Below, piece after piece: positions 34,821 to 49,800 of a stretch of DNA of 64,000 nucleotides (position 1 is the stretch's first letter; each line of letters begins with the position of its first letter). This DNA comes from Chlorops oryzae (Eukaryota; Arthropoda; Insecta; Diptera; Chloropidae), in the NCBI GenBank assembly GCA_020466095.1, contig CM035809.1:20004430-20068429 (forward strand), given 5' to 3'. Below the pieces are notes generated by a model, which worked only from the letters and a program-made list of their open reading frames with translations, searched no databases and was not told the DNA's origin. Both the position numbers and the translations under genes were made by a program.

Positions 34821-37800
34821 AAATGTACATTCGAAAATCTCTATAAAGAATTTATCTCTATAGCGAATCTTCTCGAGGCTTTTTCGCTACATTTCTAATG
34901 CCAATTTTTCTCCTTATAACGAATTCTCCCTGTAACAAATTATTTTTCCGTTTCCTCGAAATTCGTTATAGAGAGTTTCGACTGTATTCAAAATAATATT
35001 TCTAAAAAATAACTGACATATGTACTTATTTTGACTTAAGTCTGAAGCCGGGATCCCACTATCTGCGCAATGGGGCGATTTTTACCCCAATCACGCGGCG
35101 ATAGTGTAAACGAAATTTTTGGACTCTGATGCTGGCAATTGTGATCGTCATGAACGATTTTTATCGCAATTTTATTGTTCCCCGATATCTTTTTGACAAT
35201 ATGCGACAATAATGTGTGAGTCTCACCAGCATTTTGGAAATTGTTGAAATTTGTGCCGATCTTCTAACCCTATAAAAAGCCGCCCCAGATTGTGCTATTT
35301 TGCGAAGATAGTGAGATCCCAGCTGTACAATTTTTTATTTACCTTCTTTATTTAATCTATTTCGATATACTATTGCAAACAATTTTTTTTTTTTTTTTTA
35401 CTTAAAGTATCAAATACATGATCTGCCATCAATCACATGTTCTGATCGCAGCCGCAAAAAATTCTTCAAAACCGCATAAGATCTCACCTCGTCTCGGTGT
35501 CAAATTCTTTCATTTTCCTAATAAATGAAATAAGGAATCGAAACGGCGATAATTTATTCCCGAAACATGAACTTTTTTCCAAACAAATTCTCTCTCACTA
35601 ACTTCTTAGCCACATCGCGTGTTCACTTTTCTATCTCCTGAGTAGTTTTTCAAAAAAAACTCAAATCATTCAGTCATTTCACTCAATTCGTTTTTGACGT
35701 TTGTTTACAAGCAATGTTTTTTATTGGTGTTCTTGTTGTTGCACAATTCTAGCACAATCGAGTAATAATCTCTTTAGCCGAAAATAATGGAAAAATATTC
35801 TTAAATCACGCTAGCAAAAAAGACAAAAAAAAATGTTTTTAAAAAATTTTTCTCAATGATTTTTGAATTAATTTTCAATTCGAATAAATCGTTCGTTGGT
35901 TTTTTATAAACATATGAAATTAATATTCATTCGATTCCATTTGTTCAACGATCGGTCTTTAATGTTTTATTTTTATATTCTCAATTCGTTTAAAATTTAA
36001 TTGCAAATTTTCTAAATAAACTAGAGAAAATAAAAATCTCATCAATTATAACTCAATTCCCTTCGAATTAATTATACAGAACATATGGATCTTTGGACTT
36101 GGTTCCTTATTTTCTATTCATTTAATTCTATTTTTTATTTTATTTTTTATTCAATTTCTATCCGAGTGCCTGGCTTCGCATTTGAATAGGTCTTCGGGCG
36201 TTCCTAACAAATGTACCTACGCTCATTCATACATATATTTTTGTCTTGTTTGTCCATAGTTTCCATACAAGTGGTGTGTATGTATCATGAAATTGTTTAT
36301 TGTCTTTAATTATTCAATTTAGCATGTAAATTCTCGAGTTTAATGTTTTAAATTATTTTTGTATTTTGTTGGAACGTTTCTGGCTGAGATTTATCGGACG
36401 TAATTTGAGAGAGTTTTAAGTGTGAATTTACTTCCGAAGCCATTCGGAATACCTACAGTCATAGATTCGTCAGAGGGCTTTATTTATCAACCAATTCACA
36501 CTTTTTTCTAGCGATTTCCATTTAGTGTCTGCCAGATAGCAATAGTAGGAGTGGAGGATTTTTTTGTTATTCTCTGATATATTTAGATTTTTTTTTTAAT
36601 GTCAATTTTAAGATTTTTCTTCTGATTTTGGCTAGTCATAGCCGCCCGTTTCTGTCATAATTATTTTTATTAATTAAGCGAATATGTAAAAAGTATTTTA
36701 GGTTTTTATACCCAGCGTAAGCGGGGTATATTAGTTTTGTGCAAATCTTGTAACAGGGAGAATTAAGCTCCGAGATATAGAAAAATATATATAGAAATGA
36801 TCAGGATCAAAAACTGAATCGATTTAGACATGTCCGTCTGTCCGTCTGTCCGTCTGTCCGTCCGTCCGTCCGTCCGTCTGTCCGTCTGTCCGTCTGTCCG
36901 TCCGTCCGTGGTCGGATCTCCTCCGAAACGGCTCTACCAATCATGTCGAAATTTGGCACACATGTATATCGGGGTCCGAGTATGATCCTAAGTAAAAATG
37001 GGAGACATTCGCCCACTGCCACGCCCACAAATTAATTTATTAAGTTTTCAGTAAAATGCTTGTAACTTGCGAACCACTCAACACATTTAATTGATATTTG
37101 GTGTGCTGGTAAGCTACGAAAAGGGACATTTCCTGGCAAAAAATGGACGCCGCCCTCCTCGAGCCACGCCCACAAATAAACCCAAAAATAAGGGCTTATC
37201 GTAACTTGTGAAAAAAAAGGCGTAGAAGCTTCAAATTCGCAGCATAGGTTGACCAAGGCAAATGAAAGGTGTAGGAACAAAAATTTATGTATCCCGCCCA
37301 CTGCCACGCCCACAAATAAGGAAATTTCGTAACTTCCGAAGTAAAAGGCGTAGAAGCTTCAAATTCGCAACATAGGTTCACCAAGGCGAATCAAACGTGT
37401 AGAAAAAAATTTTTTGTGGCCCGCCCACTGCCACGCCCACAAATGACGATTTTTCGTAACTTCCGAAGTAAAAGGCGTAGAAGCTTCGAATTCGCAACAT
37501 AGGTTCACCAAGGCGAATGAAAGGTGTAGGAAAAAATTTTATGTGGCCCGCCCACTGCCACGCCCACAAATAAAAGTTTTTCGTAACTTCCGAAGTAAAA
37601 GGCGTAGAAGCTCCAAATTCGCAACATAGGTTCACCAAGGCGAATGAAAGGTGTAGGGAAAAAATGTATGTGGCCCGCCCACTGCCACGCCCATAAATGA
37701 AGATTTTTCGTAACTTCCGAAGTAAAAGGCGTAGAAGCTTCAAATTCGCAACATAGGTTCATCAAGGGGAATGAAAGGTGTAGGAAAATATTTTATGTGG

Positions 37801-40800
37801 CCCACCCACTGCCACGCCCACAAATAGAGAAGCAAAACATATTGCGCTCATAATGTTGGGACGCTGGGTATTTCAAAGTCGGGCTTGACCGACTTTAGCT
37901 TTCTTACTTGTTTCTTCTGATTTCGGGTAAAAATTTTCAACTTTTCATTAACAAAACGGTATCAAGGAGCGCTAAGATAATATTAGGTTGTGGGAAGGTT
38001 TGTTTTTCCTTCATTTCAATCAAACAATTTTCAGAAAATTCGTGGTACTGACTTGCGAGATATGTTCCAGAAATGGTAAAAAAAAGAGTAAAAAATTGTT
38101 AATTGTTTGAGATTTTGGCTATTTGTATCTCTTATATGGAATATTTGTGGGTCAGTCAATACTACAGTTATTTTCTCCATGCCTAGGGCTAATACTTTGT
38201 TAAAGAGAGGAAGATGAAATATTAGACACTTTAAGAGATATCGCTATAAATAAGTGTGCAACTTAATTCTCGGCCAGACTTTTTGAAATCGATTTAAAAT
38301 TTACCCGTAGCGAATCTAGAAAAACTAAATATTGGGATTTGTCACATTTGTAAAGCATTTTCAGATTAGGTTTATCGGGCTGGTCTGTAAGACCGAGCAT
38401 AGACCCTATGGGTCCCTAGCTTTGCCAGTGAATGTACAAGTGATTTTCAGGAAAAGCAGTAAAAATTTTTCTTTTACGTGTTTCATCGTGCTATCATGAC
38501 AATTACATGGCTAATTTTGTCAATTTATTCCCTAAAAGCAGCCAGATCTAGCGGGAAATGAGCTTTATGAACAGAAGGTATCAAAAGAGCGACTGTGGTT
38601 CAAATTACTGTCGATTAGTTTGAAATCCAATGATATGGATTGAAGAAAGCTGAATTGTTTTATTTTTCATGTTGGATATTTAGCGGAATAGAAAAAGAAA
38701 CTAATAGCTTAGCGATCCTCCTATCTCTTTGAAATATACCTTTCAATTTTTTCGAAACAATTAACTTATATTTAATAAAATTATTGGCTAACTTAAAGAC
38801 TTTATTTTTCCATTCCAGTTGCCTGTAGCTGATCCGTTCCTAGAGAAAGTTAACTTGTCGGATTTCGGTAAGTTTGATAATTTTCTTACATTTTAAAAAA
38901 AATATATATAAAAATCAAAAATACTGTATCCACAAAAAAGCCATAAGAAAAAACCAACGAACATAATTTTATGATATTATAAAAGATATCCAAAACAGAA
39001 ACAATCATATCAACATATTTTTGCGTTGACGGGTCTAATAACTTATGACAAGCAGCGAACATTAAACATAAATTAAGAAATTATCAACCAAAAAAAAAAA
39101 AAATATATAAAAAAAAATAAATAAATAAAAACCGAAGAAGACAGACGGAAAATGAATTTCTATTAAAAGTTCGTGGCGTAAAGTTAATCCAAAAAGAAAG
39201 AAAATAAAATGCTGCACCCGCAAATTGGGCAAAAAATAAATCCCTCGTCAAATTTATACGTCAAAGTTGTGGGCGTGGGAATCTAGAAGCCAAAAATTAA
39301 AAATCGAATTAAAAATTTTTGAGAGTGGTTTCAGTGATTCGCTGTTTGAGGACTCATGGTTCTTTCTTCGAATGTTAAATATTATTTTATTTTCTATTAA
39401 TTTGAATTTTTAAAAAATATTTTTATTTTATTTTACTTTTTTATAAAATTATTTTTATTTAAAAATTTTAAAAAGTTAAACAAAATATCTTCTTTTTTTT
39501 TTGTCGTGAGAATTTCCTTGTCATTTTCGTTTTCACCAAAAACTTTGAAGCCATCAATAATCCCAGTGCCAAACCGGCAAGGAATTCGCATTCATTATTT
39601 TAACTTTTTTCGGCTTTTCATAAAAATAGATTTTTGAAGAAGCTCTTTAGATGACAAAATTGTTGAAGTGCGGAAGAATTATTATGAAATCTGAAATGAG
39701 TCATTCAACTTGGCTAATCATTCAATTATCAAGCCTTGTGAGACATCGATTTGAAGCCATTTATAATTCACTTTTCGTATTGACTAGAAGGTCTTTATTT
39801 TCTCCAGGTATAAATGATAGATTTCCTTATTCCTTAAAGAGAGATAACTGAGCTTCTTCATGCAGTTCCAGTTCCTTTATTTTTTTTTTTATAGATTCGT
39901 AGTCAAATGGCACAAAAAAGGTCTACTTTAGTTCTGAAGCAGGTCCTCCTTGTTTTCCTCCGACTTTTTCGCCTTAGGCTCACAGCTTATAGATAGTTCC
40001 TACGACCAATTGAAATACCTCATTAAATAAAGTTCTTCCTTCAGAGCTACTTTTGGGTTCAATATTTGGATCCAAATCGCAGGGCAAACGCATAAAATCA
40101 ATTTTGGAGCGGATTCAGACATTATTAAATTATATAACGTGATTATTTTCCGTTTTTTCTTTTATGGATCTTCCAATTTCGGAGAGGGAAGCACCTCTGC
40201 GTATGCCCTTGCCAAACCATGATGGACTAAACAAGGTCCTTCCTCTTCTTCTTATTATTCGTCTTCGTCTTTCTAGGGCCTTATATACAAAAACCGGTCC
40301 AATTGTCTTGAGATACATAGGCTTCGAATTCTTTCTTTTAAGGGCATCGCCTTCACTTAATCCCACAGCTGATAGGTAGGTCCTTCAGCTAATTTCCAAG
40401 TACTTCTCTCTTCTCATTTTGGCAATGAATCACAGCCAACTTGATGATTGAGACCACCTACCGCCGGATTCTAGCAACCATTTCTAGAGCCTTTTACCCC
40501 CTTTTTTTTCTCCCCTATTACAATCGCCTTCATTTTATATTCACAAAATTCTTCTAATGTCTATTTGAAAGCCGCATTGATCGATCGATTTGCACTTTAC
40601 CATTAGAGCAAAGAATTAATCTCTTTAAAGCACAAAACATGAATAAATTTTCTCTTGAAATAAATGGAAGAAAAAAATCCCCACTGAGCGAGCTTTTTTT
40701 GTGTAAACATTTTTCCTCTCGATTTTCCTCATTCAGCTTCATAGGGACGTGCCTCAGTTAAATTTGAAAAACGACGATTTTTCACAAATTTTCATTTGTT

Positions 40801-43800
40801 TTTCCGAAGAAGAAAATTTCGCTCGAAAATTATCTGTCGTTTTGTTTTTCATTTCCCAATTTATCTTCTTCGAGCGGACAGTCGCGTCGGGTCTTTCCTC
40901 GGATAGTGTGCGGTGAAAATTTGAAACGTAAAAAAAAAAACAATTAACGCGTTTTCCGGGGTCTGCCGATATACGGCGAAAATCAATAAAAAGTAAATGA
41001 AATAAAAGAGCGTAAATATTTTTGTGCCACAAGCGTAGAGAGATAAAGAAAATAATCATAAAAAAATATTTTTTGGAAAAACATATAAAAATTTTAATGA
41101 AGTTAATGAAATTTTATATGAAAAAAAAGAGTCCAACTGGCCTGACAAACATGAGAATAAATTAAATTAAATGAAAAAAAAAAATAAATTTCAAAAATTT
41201 AAATTAAATAAAAATAAATATAAATAAATTTCACGGAAGAGAAAATTCAATAAAAGAGTTCAAAGTAAATGATTTTGAACTACTGTAACCCACTTGGAGG
41301 TCTTTTGTGATGACTGATCTTTATAAATAAACCAACAACAAAGCGGAAAAGCAAGCAAAAGATAAACGTTTAGTGAAATAATTAAACAAAAAAAAAATTT
41401 TGCAAAAATACCAGAACCAGACACGGACACCACCCGCCTACCACTGTCAATTCTGAATGCCAACTAAACAATCGGCAACGATCGCTGTGATACCGCGCCC
41501 GACCCGATCAGCGCCATCTGAAATTGTATTGCCTGTGATATTGTGATATCGGTATCGAATTCAAATTAAGCGAAAATATATAAAGCCATTTCAGAGCCGC
41601 GTAGAATCGCGCTCAACGGATTTATGAGCTTTCAATGATTCGGCCATTGAGCCTGGAGAGAGGGCTTCTATATTCTTTTTATTTTTTATTTATTTATTTA
41701 TTTTTTTTTTTTTGTAGTTGTGTCGCCTTTGAACAAATTGCTTGACAAGTGACAGCGACGCGCTTTTTTCGCATAGTTCTTGAAATTTTAGATTTAAAAA
41801 AAATATTTTTACCGACTCAAGTTGAACTCATTTCTGTCATTCAGCGTGATTGGACACGAGCTGTCATTGGGCTAGAAAGCAAAGCACTTTGAAGTTTGTT
41901 TGTGTGATGCGAATGTGGGAAGATAAGCGTGAAAACTTTGGGGTCAAGAAAACGAAGGACCAAAATGGGGACATATGTACTTTGAGAATACTTTGTCAGA
42001 ACCTCTGATGCCTTTTCTTATCAAAATGTAACCCGTTTGAAGCGTCTGCTATAAAGCCTAAGGTGGTAAAATGGTCCTGAAATGCTCTAAAGGGATCTCT
42101 CCAGAAGCTTTACAGGCCACTTTAAGGAAAAGTTCCTTCTCATGTTCGACTCAAGTTTCTAGAACCATTTAATGTAAGAGATAGGGGCTGTGGCTATGTT
42201 AAGAGGCTCCGAATCTTGGCCAAGGGTTTTGACAATCTCAATATTCTTAGTGAAGATAAAATTGGTCGTCTTAGTCGTCTCTCTTAGGCTCACGTGTCAG
42301 GGGACAAGAATAATGGGTCCCCAAGCAATTAGTCGCTTCAGTTCCTCTTCTAAGGGAACATGGGCTGCACAAAACATCTTTGAGGTCATGATGCTATTAC
42401 AGCCTAAATTAGTAATAGTCTTCTCTACTGGGTATGCACTGAGTGTTATAGAGGAAGTCCAGGAAGGGCAGGTATCTATGTAAAAGAACCCGACCAAGTA
42501 TTCGAGATGGGTTGTTGAAATCATGGTCGCAGTGCCATGGAAGACTTTCTTTGCTAATTAATGTTATCATGTTTAGGAGTATTTTTGATCACCTACGCTT
42601 TTAGGTCGTCTCGATCGATTGTCTTAATTTTATAGGCCTCCAAATATTCGATTTCATGATTCTATATTTTCTTAAAACACTCGTTCGAATTATTCTGTCT
42701 TATGGACCTATGATCTATGTTGGCAAACAAACTACGTGCTATGCTAATGGTTCCCCTCTTGAACTTAGAATTCTTCTGCTTAGCCTCCTTTATTGCCAAT
42801 AAAAATTCTTTTTAATGACACACCCACGTTTTTCTTTTTCCAAAGTCTCGATTACCGAACAGTGGAAACCGTGGAGAATATAATTACCATAATAACGTTT
42901 AATTTACGAGACACACGAGCTGCTTTCTACTCATTTAAATGATTTTATTAAATTTGTTCTGCCTTCCTTTAGAACGCATCTCACTGTCAATTATTGTTTC
43001 ATAATATGCCTCCAGATGTCTGTTAGGCTTTTTTAAATCATTCAAAAAAAATATAAAAATACATTTTTCCATTATTGAAATACGAAAAAAAAAAAATTCT
43101 AGCAGACGAAAAATATTTACCTTTAAAATTTTTCTCTTGATTTCCATTATATTTTACCATGCGTGCGCGTCTATATCCACATATGTATTTGCTGTGTCCA
43201 ATCCACCTACACTTGCAAGGAAAGCAAAAAATTAGCAAATAAATAATGTTTTAAACAAACAAGCATATTTGAGGCGATTTATTTTTAAAGCCCAAATCCC
43301 TGCTGAACGGAATTATAATATCCCAAAAAAAAAAAAATCTGAAAAATTATAAACGAACCAATTTGAATTTTTTTCTCTTACGTCTATGACGCAGAAATAT
43401 TCCATTGTTGTTGTTATTGCTGCTGCTTTTGCGAAAGGAAATGTGTAATAATAATGTTAAAGAAATTATCGTTATTTGATTACATTTTAAAACGATTCGC
43501 TTTCGCCAATGTTAAATCATCGCTCCGCATGCATGCGTTCGCGTTCATTCGTTCAATGCTCAATAAAACCTACAAGGGACGACTCTGCGTATGTGGAATG
43601 TCGGCACTCATACGATGTGAGCTGTAGCACAGCTTGTGATTACATTTAAAAGAGTGCGGCGTTACTGTTTAGAAAAATTTTAGATATTTTGTGGTAATTC
43701 TTTATTTTATTTATTTTTTATTTTTTTTTTTTTTCTTTTATATTGCTGCAGTTATGTGCAAAGTAACGCTGCCGCCTATTTTTATTTTTGAATTTCTAAA

Positions 43801-46800
43801 TTTGATTTTATCGCTGGAAAGTGTTAATTTAATTATGAAGTATGATGATCAGACATTTAGGAGCCCCATTAAATTTTATATGCTGCGCAGCCGCCAGTTT
43901 AGAGACTTTTGAACAATTTATCGAGGCTAGTCAGAGTCTAACATTTGAATCTTGAGCCGAGTTTTTAGAATTTTTCATCCTAAAAAGGCTGTACTCTCGG
44001 GCAGTCTTTAATAGAGATGGCAAAAAAAAAAAAAAATACCGATAATATCGCAACGATATTTCGTATTCGATATTTATTTTTTGATATTTCGATGTATCGA
44101 TACTGAGTTGGCAGCAGTGATGCCAGATTTTATCGATAAAAAAAACCCTCATATATTGGAAAAAAACCCATTTTTCCCCATTTTCAAAAAATAAAAACCC
44201 ACGAAAAAACCCAGAATGATTTTTTGAAAATATGGGCGTACCGATTTCAAAATTGAACATTGGATTTAAACGCAATATTTCAATATTTTAATATTTTAAT
44301 AAAAGTATCAAGAAAATAACAAAAAAAAAAAAAGTAACTTAAAATTGTAGTAGTAAATGTACCTTAAATGTAGTGCATAAATTTCGATATAAAATTACCC
44401 ATACTTTTCCCCATGTCACGTTTTTTGAGTGAAAAAACCCAAAATATGGGGAAAAACCCACAATCTGGCATCACTGGTTGGCAGTATTTAAATAAGATTT
44501 TTTTTTTGGTTTTTGCAATAAGAAATTCAATCGGGCATGTGACAGAAATCGAATACGACAGAAAACGTTCGATTTCGCTTACATTTGTATGAAATTTAAA
44601 CCGAAATCGAACGTTTTCTGTCGTATTCGATTTCTGTCACATGCCCGAATGTTTGCCAAATCAGGGGCCGTCTCGAACAAAGATTTACTCGAAGTCGAAC
44701 ATTTCAAACTCCTCTCTTGTTCGAGTGTCAGATGGTTCGTTATACGTTATTGTTGTTAATCGTTGGACTCGAATAGTTTCAAAAAAATTTTGAATTTCGG
44801 TGATGTTTGGAAAAGCGGTTTGTACCTTCAGTGTGTAGGTAAAAAGGGCTTATTTTCGAGATTTCATCAGATTGGATCGAAATTTAAAGAAAATTTGAAT
44901 TCGTATAGCCTATTTTAGTCTGAAAAGTCAAAAAAAAATCTGAACAAGTCGTTTCTTTCCTATTGATAAAAGCCGTTCTATTGGTTTGTCGTGCAATATT
45001 CCATAAACTTTGTTTCTACGCTGTTAACCCTCCGAATCTAGGCTTTTTTTCGAACAAATTACCGAAAAAGAATAAAATAATAATGATTTTAGATTCGTCT
45101 TTCTCTTTAAAAGGAAACCTTCACTTTAACAGTTGCAAATAAGGGAAGTCTACTAAGCGATGCATCACTTGAACTATCCAACACTGTCAATAGCATTAGT
45201 TCGTTGCAGTCTTCAGAAAAGGTGATGTGTTCAAAGAAGCGTTTTTATTGTTTATCAAAAGTAGCAATTTTCAGGATTGAGCTTATGTTTACTAAAGCAA
45301 AACTTTTTGAACCCTCACTTTCTGACTGCTCATGAGAGCATTTTGGAAGCCTACCCAAATGGCATGCTCGAACAAAGTAATGTGTAAAAGTGATGAAATC
45401 GTCTTATGGTATCCTCGTTAGAATGTTCAAATTAATCGGAGAGCAAAATTTCCAACTGGTTCTAACCACACAAAGCCCATAGTCAACAAGTAGACAAGGA
45501 GATTTTCAACTGTTCCAATTGTTATAATTTTTCAAATTTTCTTTTCGAAATTCGTCTTAACTGAACTTTTCGTTGAAAAACGAAATTATGGCTTAGAGAG
45601 TTAATGTCTAGTTGTTCATACAAATTAAAAAAGAGTCTTTAAATATTTTTAAAAATCATGAATTTATTTGGAAGCTTTAATTTTTCCTCGCTTATTACAA
45701 TGTTTCAAAGGGTCAGGAATACATAAAGGGCCCTTGAGGAAGCCAATTGCGGACCTTATGAAATTTAAAAGCCCTGTGGAATAAATATATCAAGCTTAAA
45801 TTATTTTTTAAAACATTTTCAAAGTTAAAAAAATCAAAATTCGCACTTCTTGGAATTTTAATGGATAAAAGGTTAAAAAAGTCTTTATCGACTATATATT
45901 TAATTATATTTTTAGAGTTTAAAAATCCATTAAAAATGACGGTGGATACTCCACAAACTTATTATAACTGAAAGAAATTCCCTTCATATTGGGATTGTAT
46001 AATAAAAAGAAAGCTAAATTCATTTATCATTTCTTCCGAATGTGGAATACAACATCTGCCCGATGGGTGTGTGTATTCAAAATTCATTTCGAATTGTTTG
46101 GCTGTGCCACTTTCATCATCCAACTGAGCTTTTACATTATCTTTGATGTCATAGCTTTTTGCCACATAGATTTTTCATTTTCCTTGTAGCGTTTGAAACG
46201 ATCTTCCATCTCCTTGATCTCTTTGTTTATAGCCTCATTTTGAGGTTCCATTTTTTGTGCTTTCAGCAATACTTCTCGAGCTCTCTCATACTTTCCTAAA
46301 TATGAGTCATTAGTAAAATAGCTGCAAGATTTGATCTCAATTTACAAGAACTTACCCAACATCATCAATGCACGGCCTTCTGTAAAAAGCGCTTTGCATG
46401 TTGGTTTATTGCCGCTCAGACCCCAAATTCCTTTGCACATACCACTCGCTTTTTCTGGCATATTCATTTTATTATAGCAGACTGCCAAATTTGTATGGAG
46501 CTTTATAATAAACTCTGTGTAAGCGTGAAATTCTTTTGCATTTTCCAAATCCTCACAGAAATTGAGAATATGCAAAGCCTTATGAAAAGCGCGGCAAGCA
46601 TTTTTATACGATTGTTTTGCGAAAAAGTCTCGTCCTTGTTGATTTATCTGCTCAACTTTTGCACAAGCATAAAATACTTGTTAAAATCTCGAGGATTAAT
46701 TTGCACATCGGCACATAGGCAATCAAGATCATTAAATGAAATCATTTCAATAACGAAAAGAGCATCTTTTCCCGGCTTTACACGTGGTCGGGTATCCGTT

Positions 46801-49800
46801 TCGTCAAATAACAATTTATGTGATATAATAAATTGAGCGTCCTCGCCACAATACATGGTACGTGCTGCCGCTTCGAGCCCTTCAATAACTTCATCACATC
46901 CGGAACGGAAAGTAAATACACCTCGTAATGTTGTCGAATCGAACGCTTCGTCTTCACCTTCCCAATAAGCATTGTAGTGTAAGAGTACACGCGATCTCTC
47001 TGCCATTAATCCTTTATTCACGTCTCCTGGTAATATGATTCTTTTATGGATGTGCTCGTTAATGGCAATCATTTGGCCTTTAAGTTCGTCGAATGATTTT
47101 CTGAATGGAGCATAATCTTCATCTTCACAATCAGAATCAAACGGACCCATCTCTTCACTTAACTGTTTCGCATACTCCTTGTCCACGTTTGATTTTGATT
47201 CAGATTGTGAGCGGCGATACAAGTCTCTGTTAAGTAATTGCATATTATTGAAGGATATTAACGGGATAATTCTATCTATGTACATACATACATATATACA
47301 ATATATTCAGTTAACGGCACATTACCTTATTGTTGGAACATTGCTGCACAAAAGCTCCTCCTCGTCCGAATACATTTTTGATGTTTAGTGGTCCTTTAAC
47401 GCAACGCAACACAATTTACCTCAGCGATATGATTTTGCATAAACCAGAGAATCCTTTGAATTAAAAGTCGAGCTCGATCGTGTGACAAAATTATTACAAT
47501 GACCGAAAATGTCAAGCTTGAAGCTTCTTCTCCCGCGTGGAACTTGAGTAGAGTCTGTAACAAACCGTATGTATTCGTTACTGAGCAACGGGTGCGCCAT
47601 ATAGTATCGAGTAAGGAAACACGCTGCTCACGAAAACAGCCTTTTACGCTGGTCAATTATTGAGCTCAATTCTCACATTCGACGAGAGAAGGGCGAGGAA
47701 ATAGAGAAAAATTTAACGGTTCTTTGTTTTCATATATTCGTGCTGTGCTCTCTTTCGAACTCCCGAATGCAACCACAAAAGGGAATAAAAACGTCAAAAT
47801 TGCCAGTGTAAAACGGGTCATTTCTGAGACGAGATTTACACGTTATATGCCTGCCACACGTAGATCGAAATTGCTCAATTTCAAAAAATTTCAGAACAAA
47901 TTTGACATTTGAAAATGAGGCAATTTAAATTTTGTTCGGAAATTGCTCAATTTCGATCTACGTGTGGCAAGCATTTAAGACATTTCGATAACGAAATAGA
48001 CTTTTTGATGGCTTCGGACGCGCGCAGATGTGGTAAAGGATCGTTTTTCTATCTTCCCCGTTCAATCCTTGCCAACGAAAATGTGTCTTGCAATACAATT
48101 TTGATTGAAATATACAGCCATGAACACATAAATAGCACAAAATGGAAGTTGATTTTATTTGTGAATTTCTTGCTACATAAAACGTAATAGTTGCAACTTT
48201 TTCGTTATCCACTGTAGCTTTGGAACATCTAGTTTCTGATGAACTTGATTTTGTACCGGTATCACGTTGCATTGTTTTTGTAACTTGTTTTTTTTGTTAA
48301 ATTAGTATGTTTTTGCTTGGACAGTAAAATAGCACAACCTACTTAAAATAGCCTTGAAATTTTTTCCTTATTCCCAAATTTGTTTCTTTTGGTAAATTTT
48401 TTATTTAACTGCTTTTCAAACATACAGTGTATAATAATAAAATATATAATAATAATAAAATATATAATAATAATAATATAATATATATATATATAGGCAT
48501 ACCGTGATGCTTAATTCAAATTCAGTCCTCAGGAATCTACAAAACTTGCCTCAAAAGATTTTTCCATAAAGCTGTCCGCTTTCCCCCTAAGCCGGCAAAA
48601 GCTTCTGTGTTATTATTTTTAATATTAAATAGGTATCTTTTCTCGCCATGCTTTGTGAGCAAAACAAATAGCAAATGTTTTTCACGAATTATTTTGATTT
48701 AATTAAAATGCTTTAAATTTAATTCGCTCAATTTGTTTTTTTGGCAAACGAAACCATTCACGCCCAAACGTTTTTAATTTGTCTATCTCAGCGAAAATGT
48801 GTTCGAATATTTCACGAAATCGTCAGTGATGTCGATAAAAGACCTCTGCAGGTTAAAATTTTAAACCATTGCCATATGTGTTCGATGGGGCTTAAATTTT
48901 TTTTAAATGAGAATCTTTTTTTTATCCCTTTACATGACTCATGATGTCTAGTTATTTTTCATTGACAAGCCAATTTTAAAAAGACAGTTAAAGCATTGAT
49001 TGGCTACTTAAGCTTGAGTATTCCTAGTATATTTGTGACCAATAGTGTTGAAACGATACCATGAAAGTATCGATACCAGTACTCATTTATTGTATCGAGA
49101 TAAAGTATCGGTACCACTAAAATACCGAACCAAAAGTATCGATACTAGGTATAACTTGTTCAAGATTAAGCAAATTTTTATGATTCTTGGTATTTACACA
49201 TCATAACACAGGTAACACAATACTTCAGTGTTTTAAAACAAATACGGCACTTTGCACTTATCGAATCCAAGCGCGTAAAATGGATCCAGACCATAGACTT
49301 GGACATTCATTTTTGAATTACTGTTTCTTGTCAGTGCTGCCAATAATTTAACGCAAGTTTAACCTTTAGATTATTTATAAAAATCCCTTTCGCTTCCTAG
49401 TAAAATTGCTTACGAAAAATCCATTTCAAAATGAAATCGAAAAAGTCCCTCAAAAAGGGAAAACCCCCTCATATTTACAGCACTAATACAAGGGAAAATA
49501 TTGTGAGTAAATACTGACATTAAAGTATCGATACCGCAAAAATACTTGGTGGTAATTATTGAGTACAAAATATACTCAGTATCGACTAAAAGTATTCTCG
49601 ATATCAAGTAGTATTTACTCATTTTGTTTCAACACTAGTGACCTATCGGGGAGTAGTTAGAGAGTAGTCGGAATTACTGCAGGGATGCTTCTTTCATCTT
49701 TATTAATGCAAAACACAGCTAAATTAAAACAAAACAAAAAAAAACAAATAAATAAAATTAAAACAAGGAAATGTCTTTTTTGCTTGCCGCAGATTTCTCG

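Noticed and set aside
36807..37765. Minus-strand frames repeating [15 protein letters not shown] words
   Set aside because: They follow the 127 bp tandem units of the DINE-like element and have no known domain.
48190..48300. Possible extra exon on the minus strand near 47958-48272
   Set aside because: No domain and no convincing splice sites.
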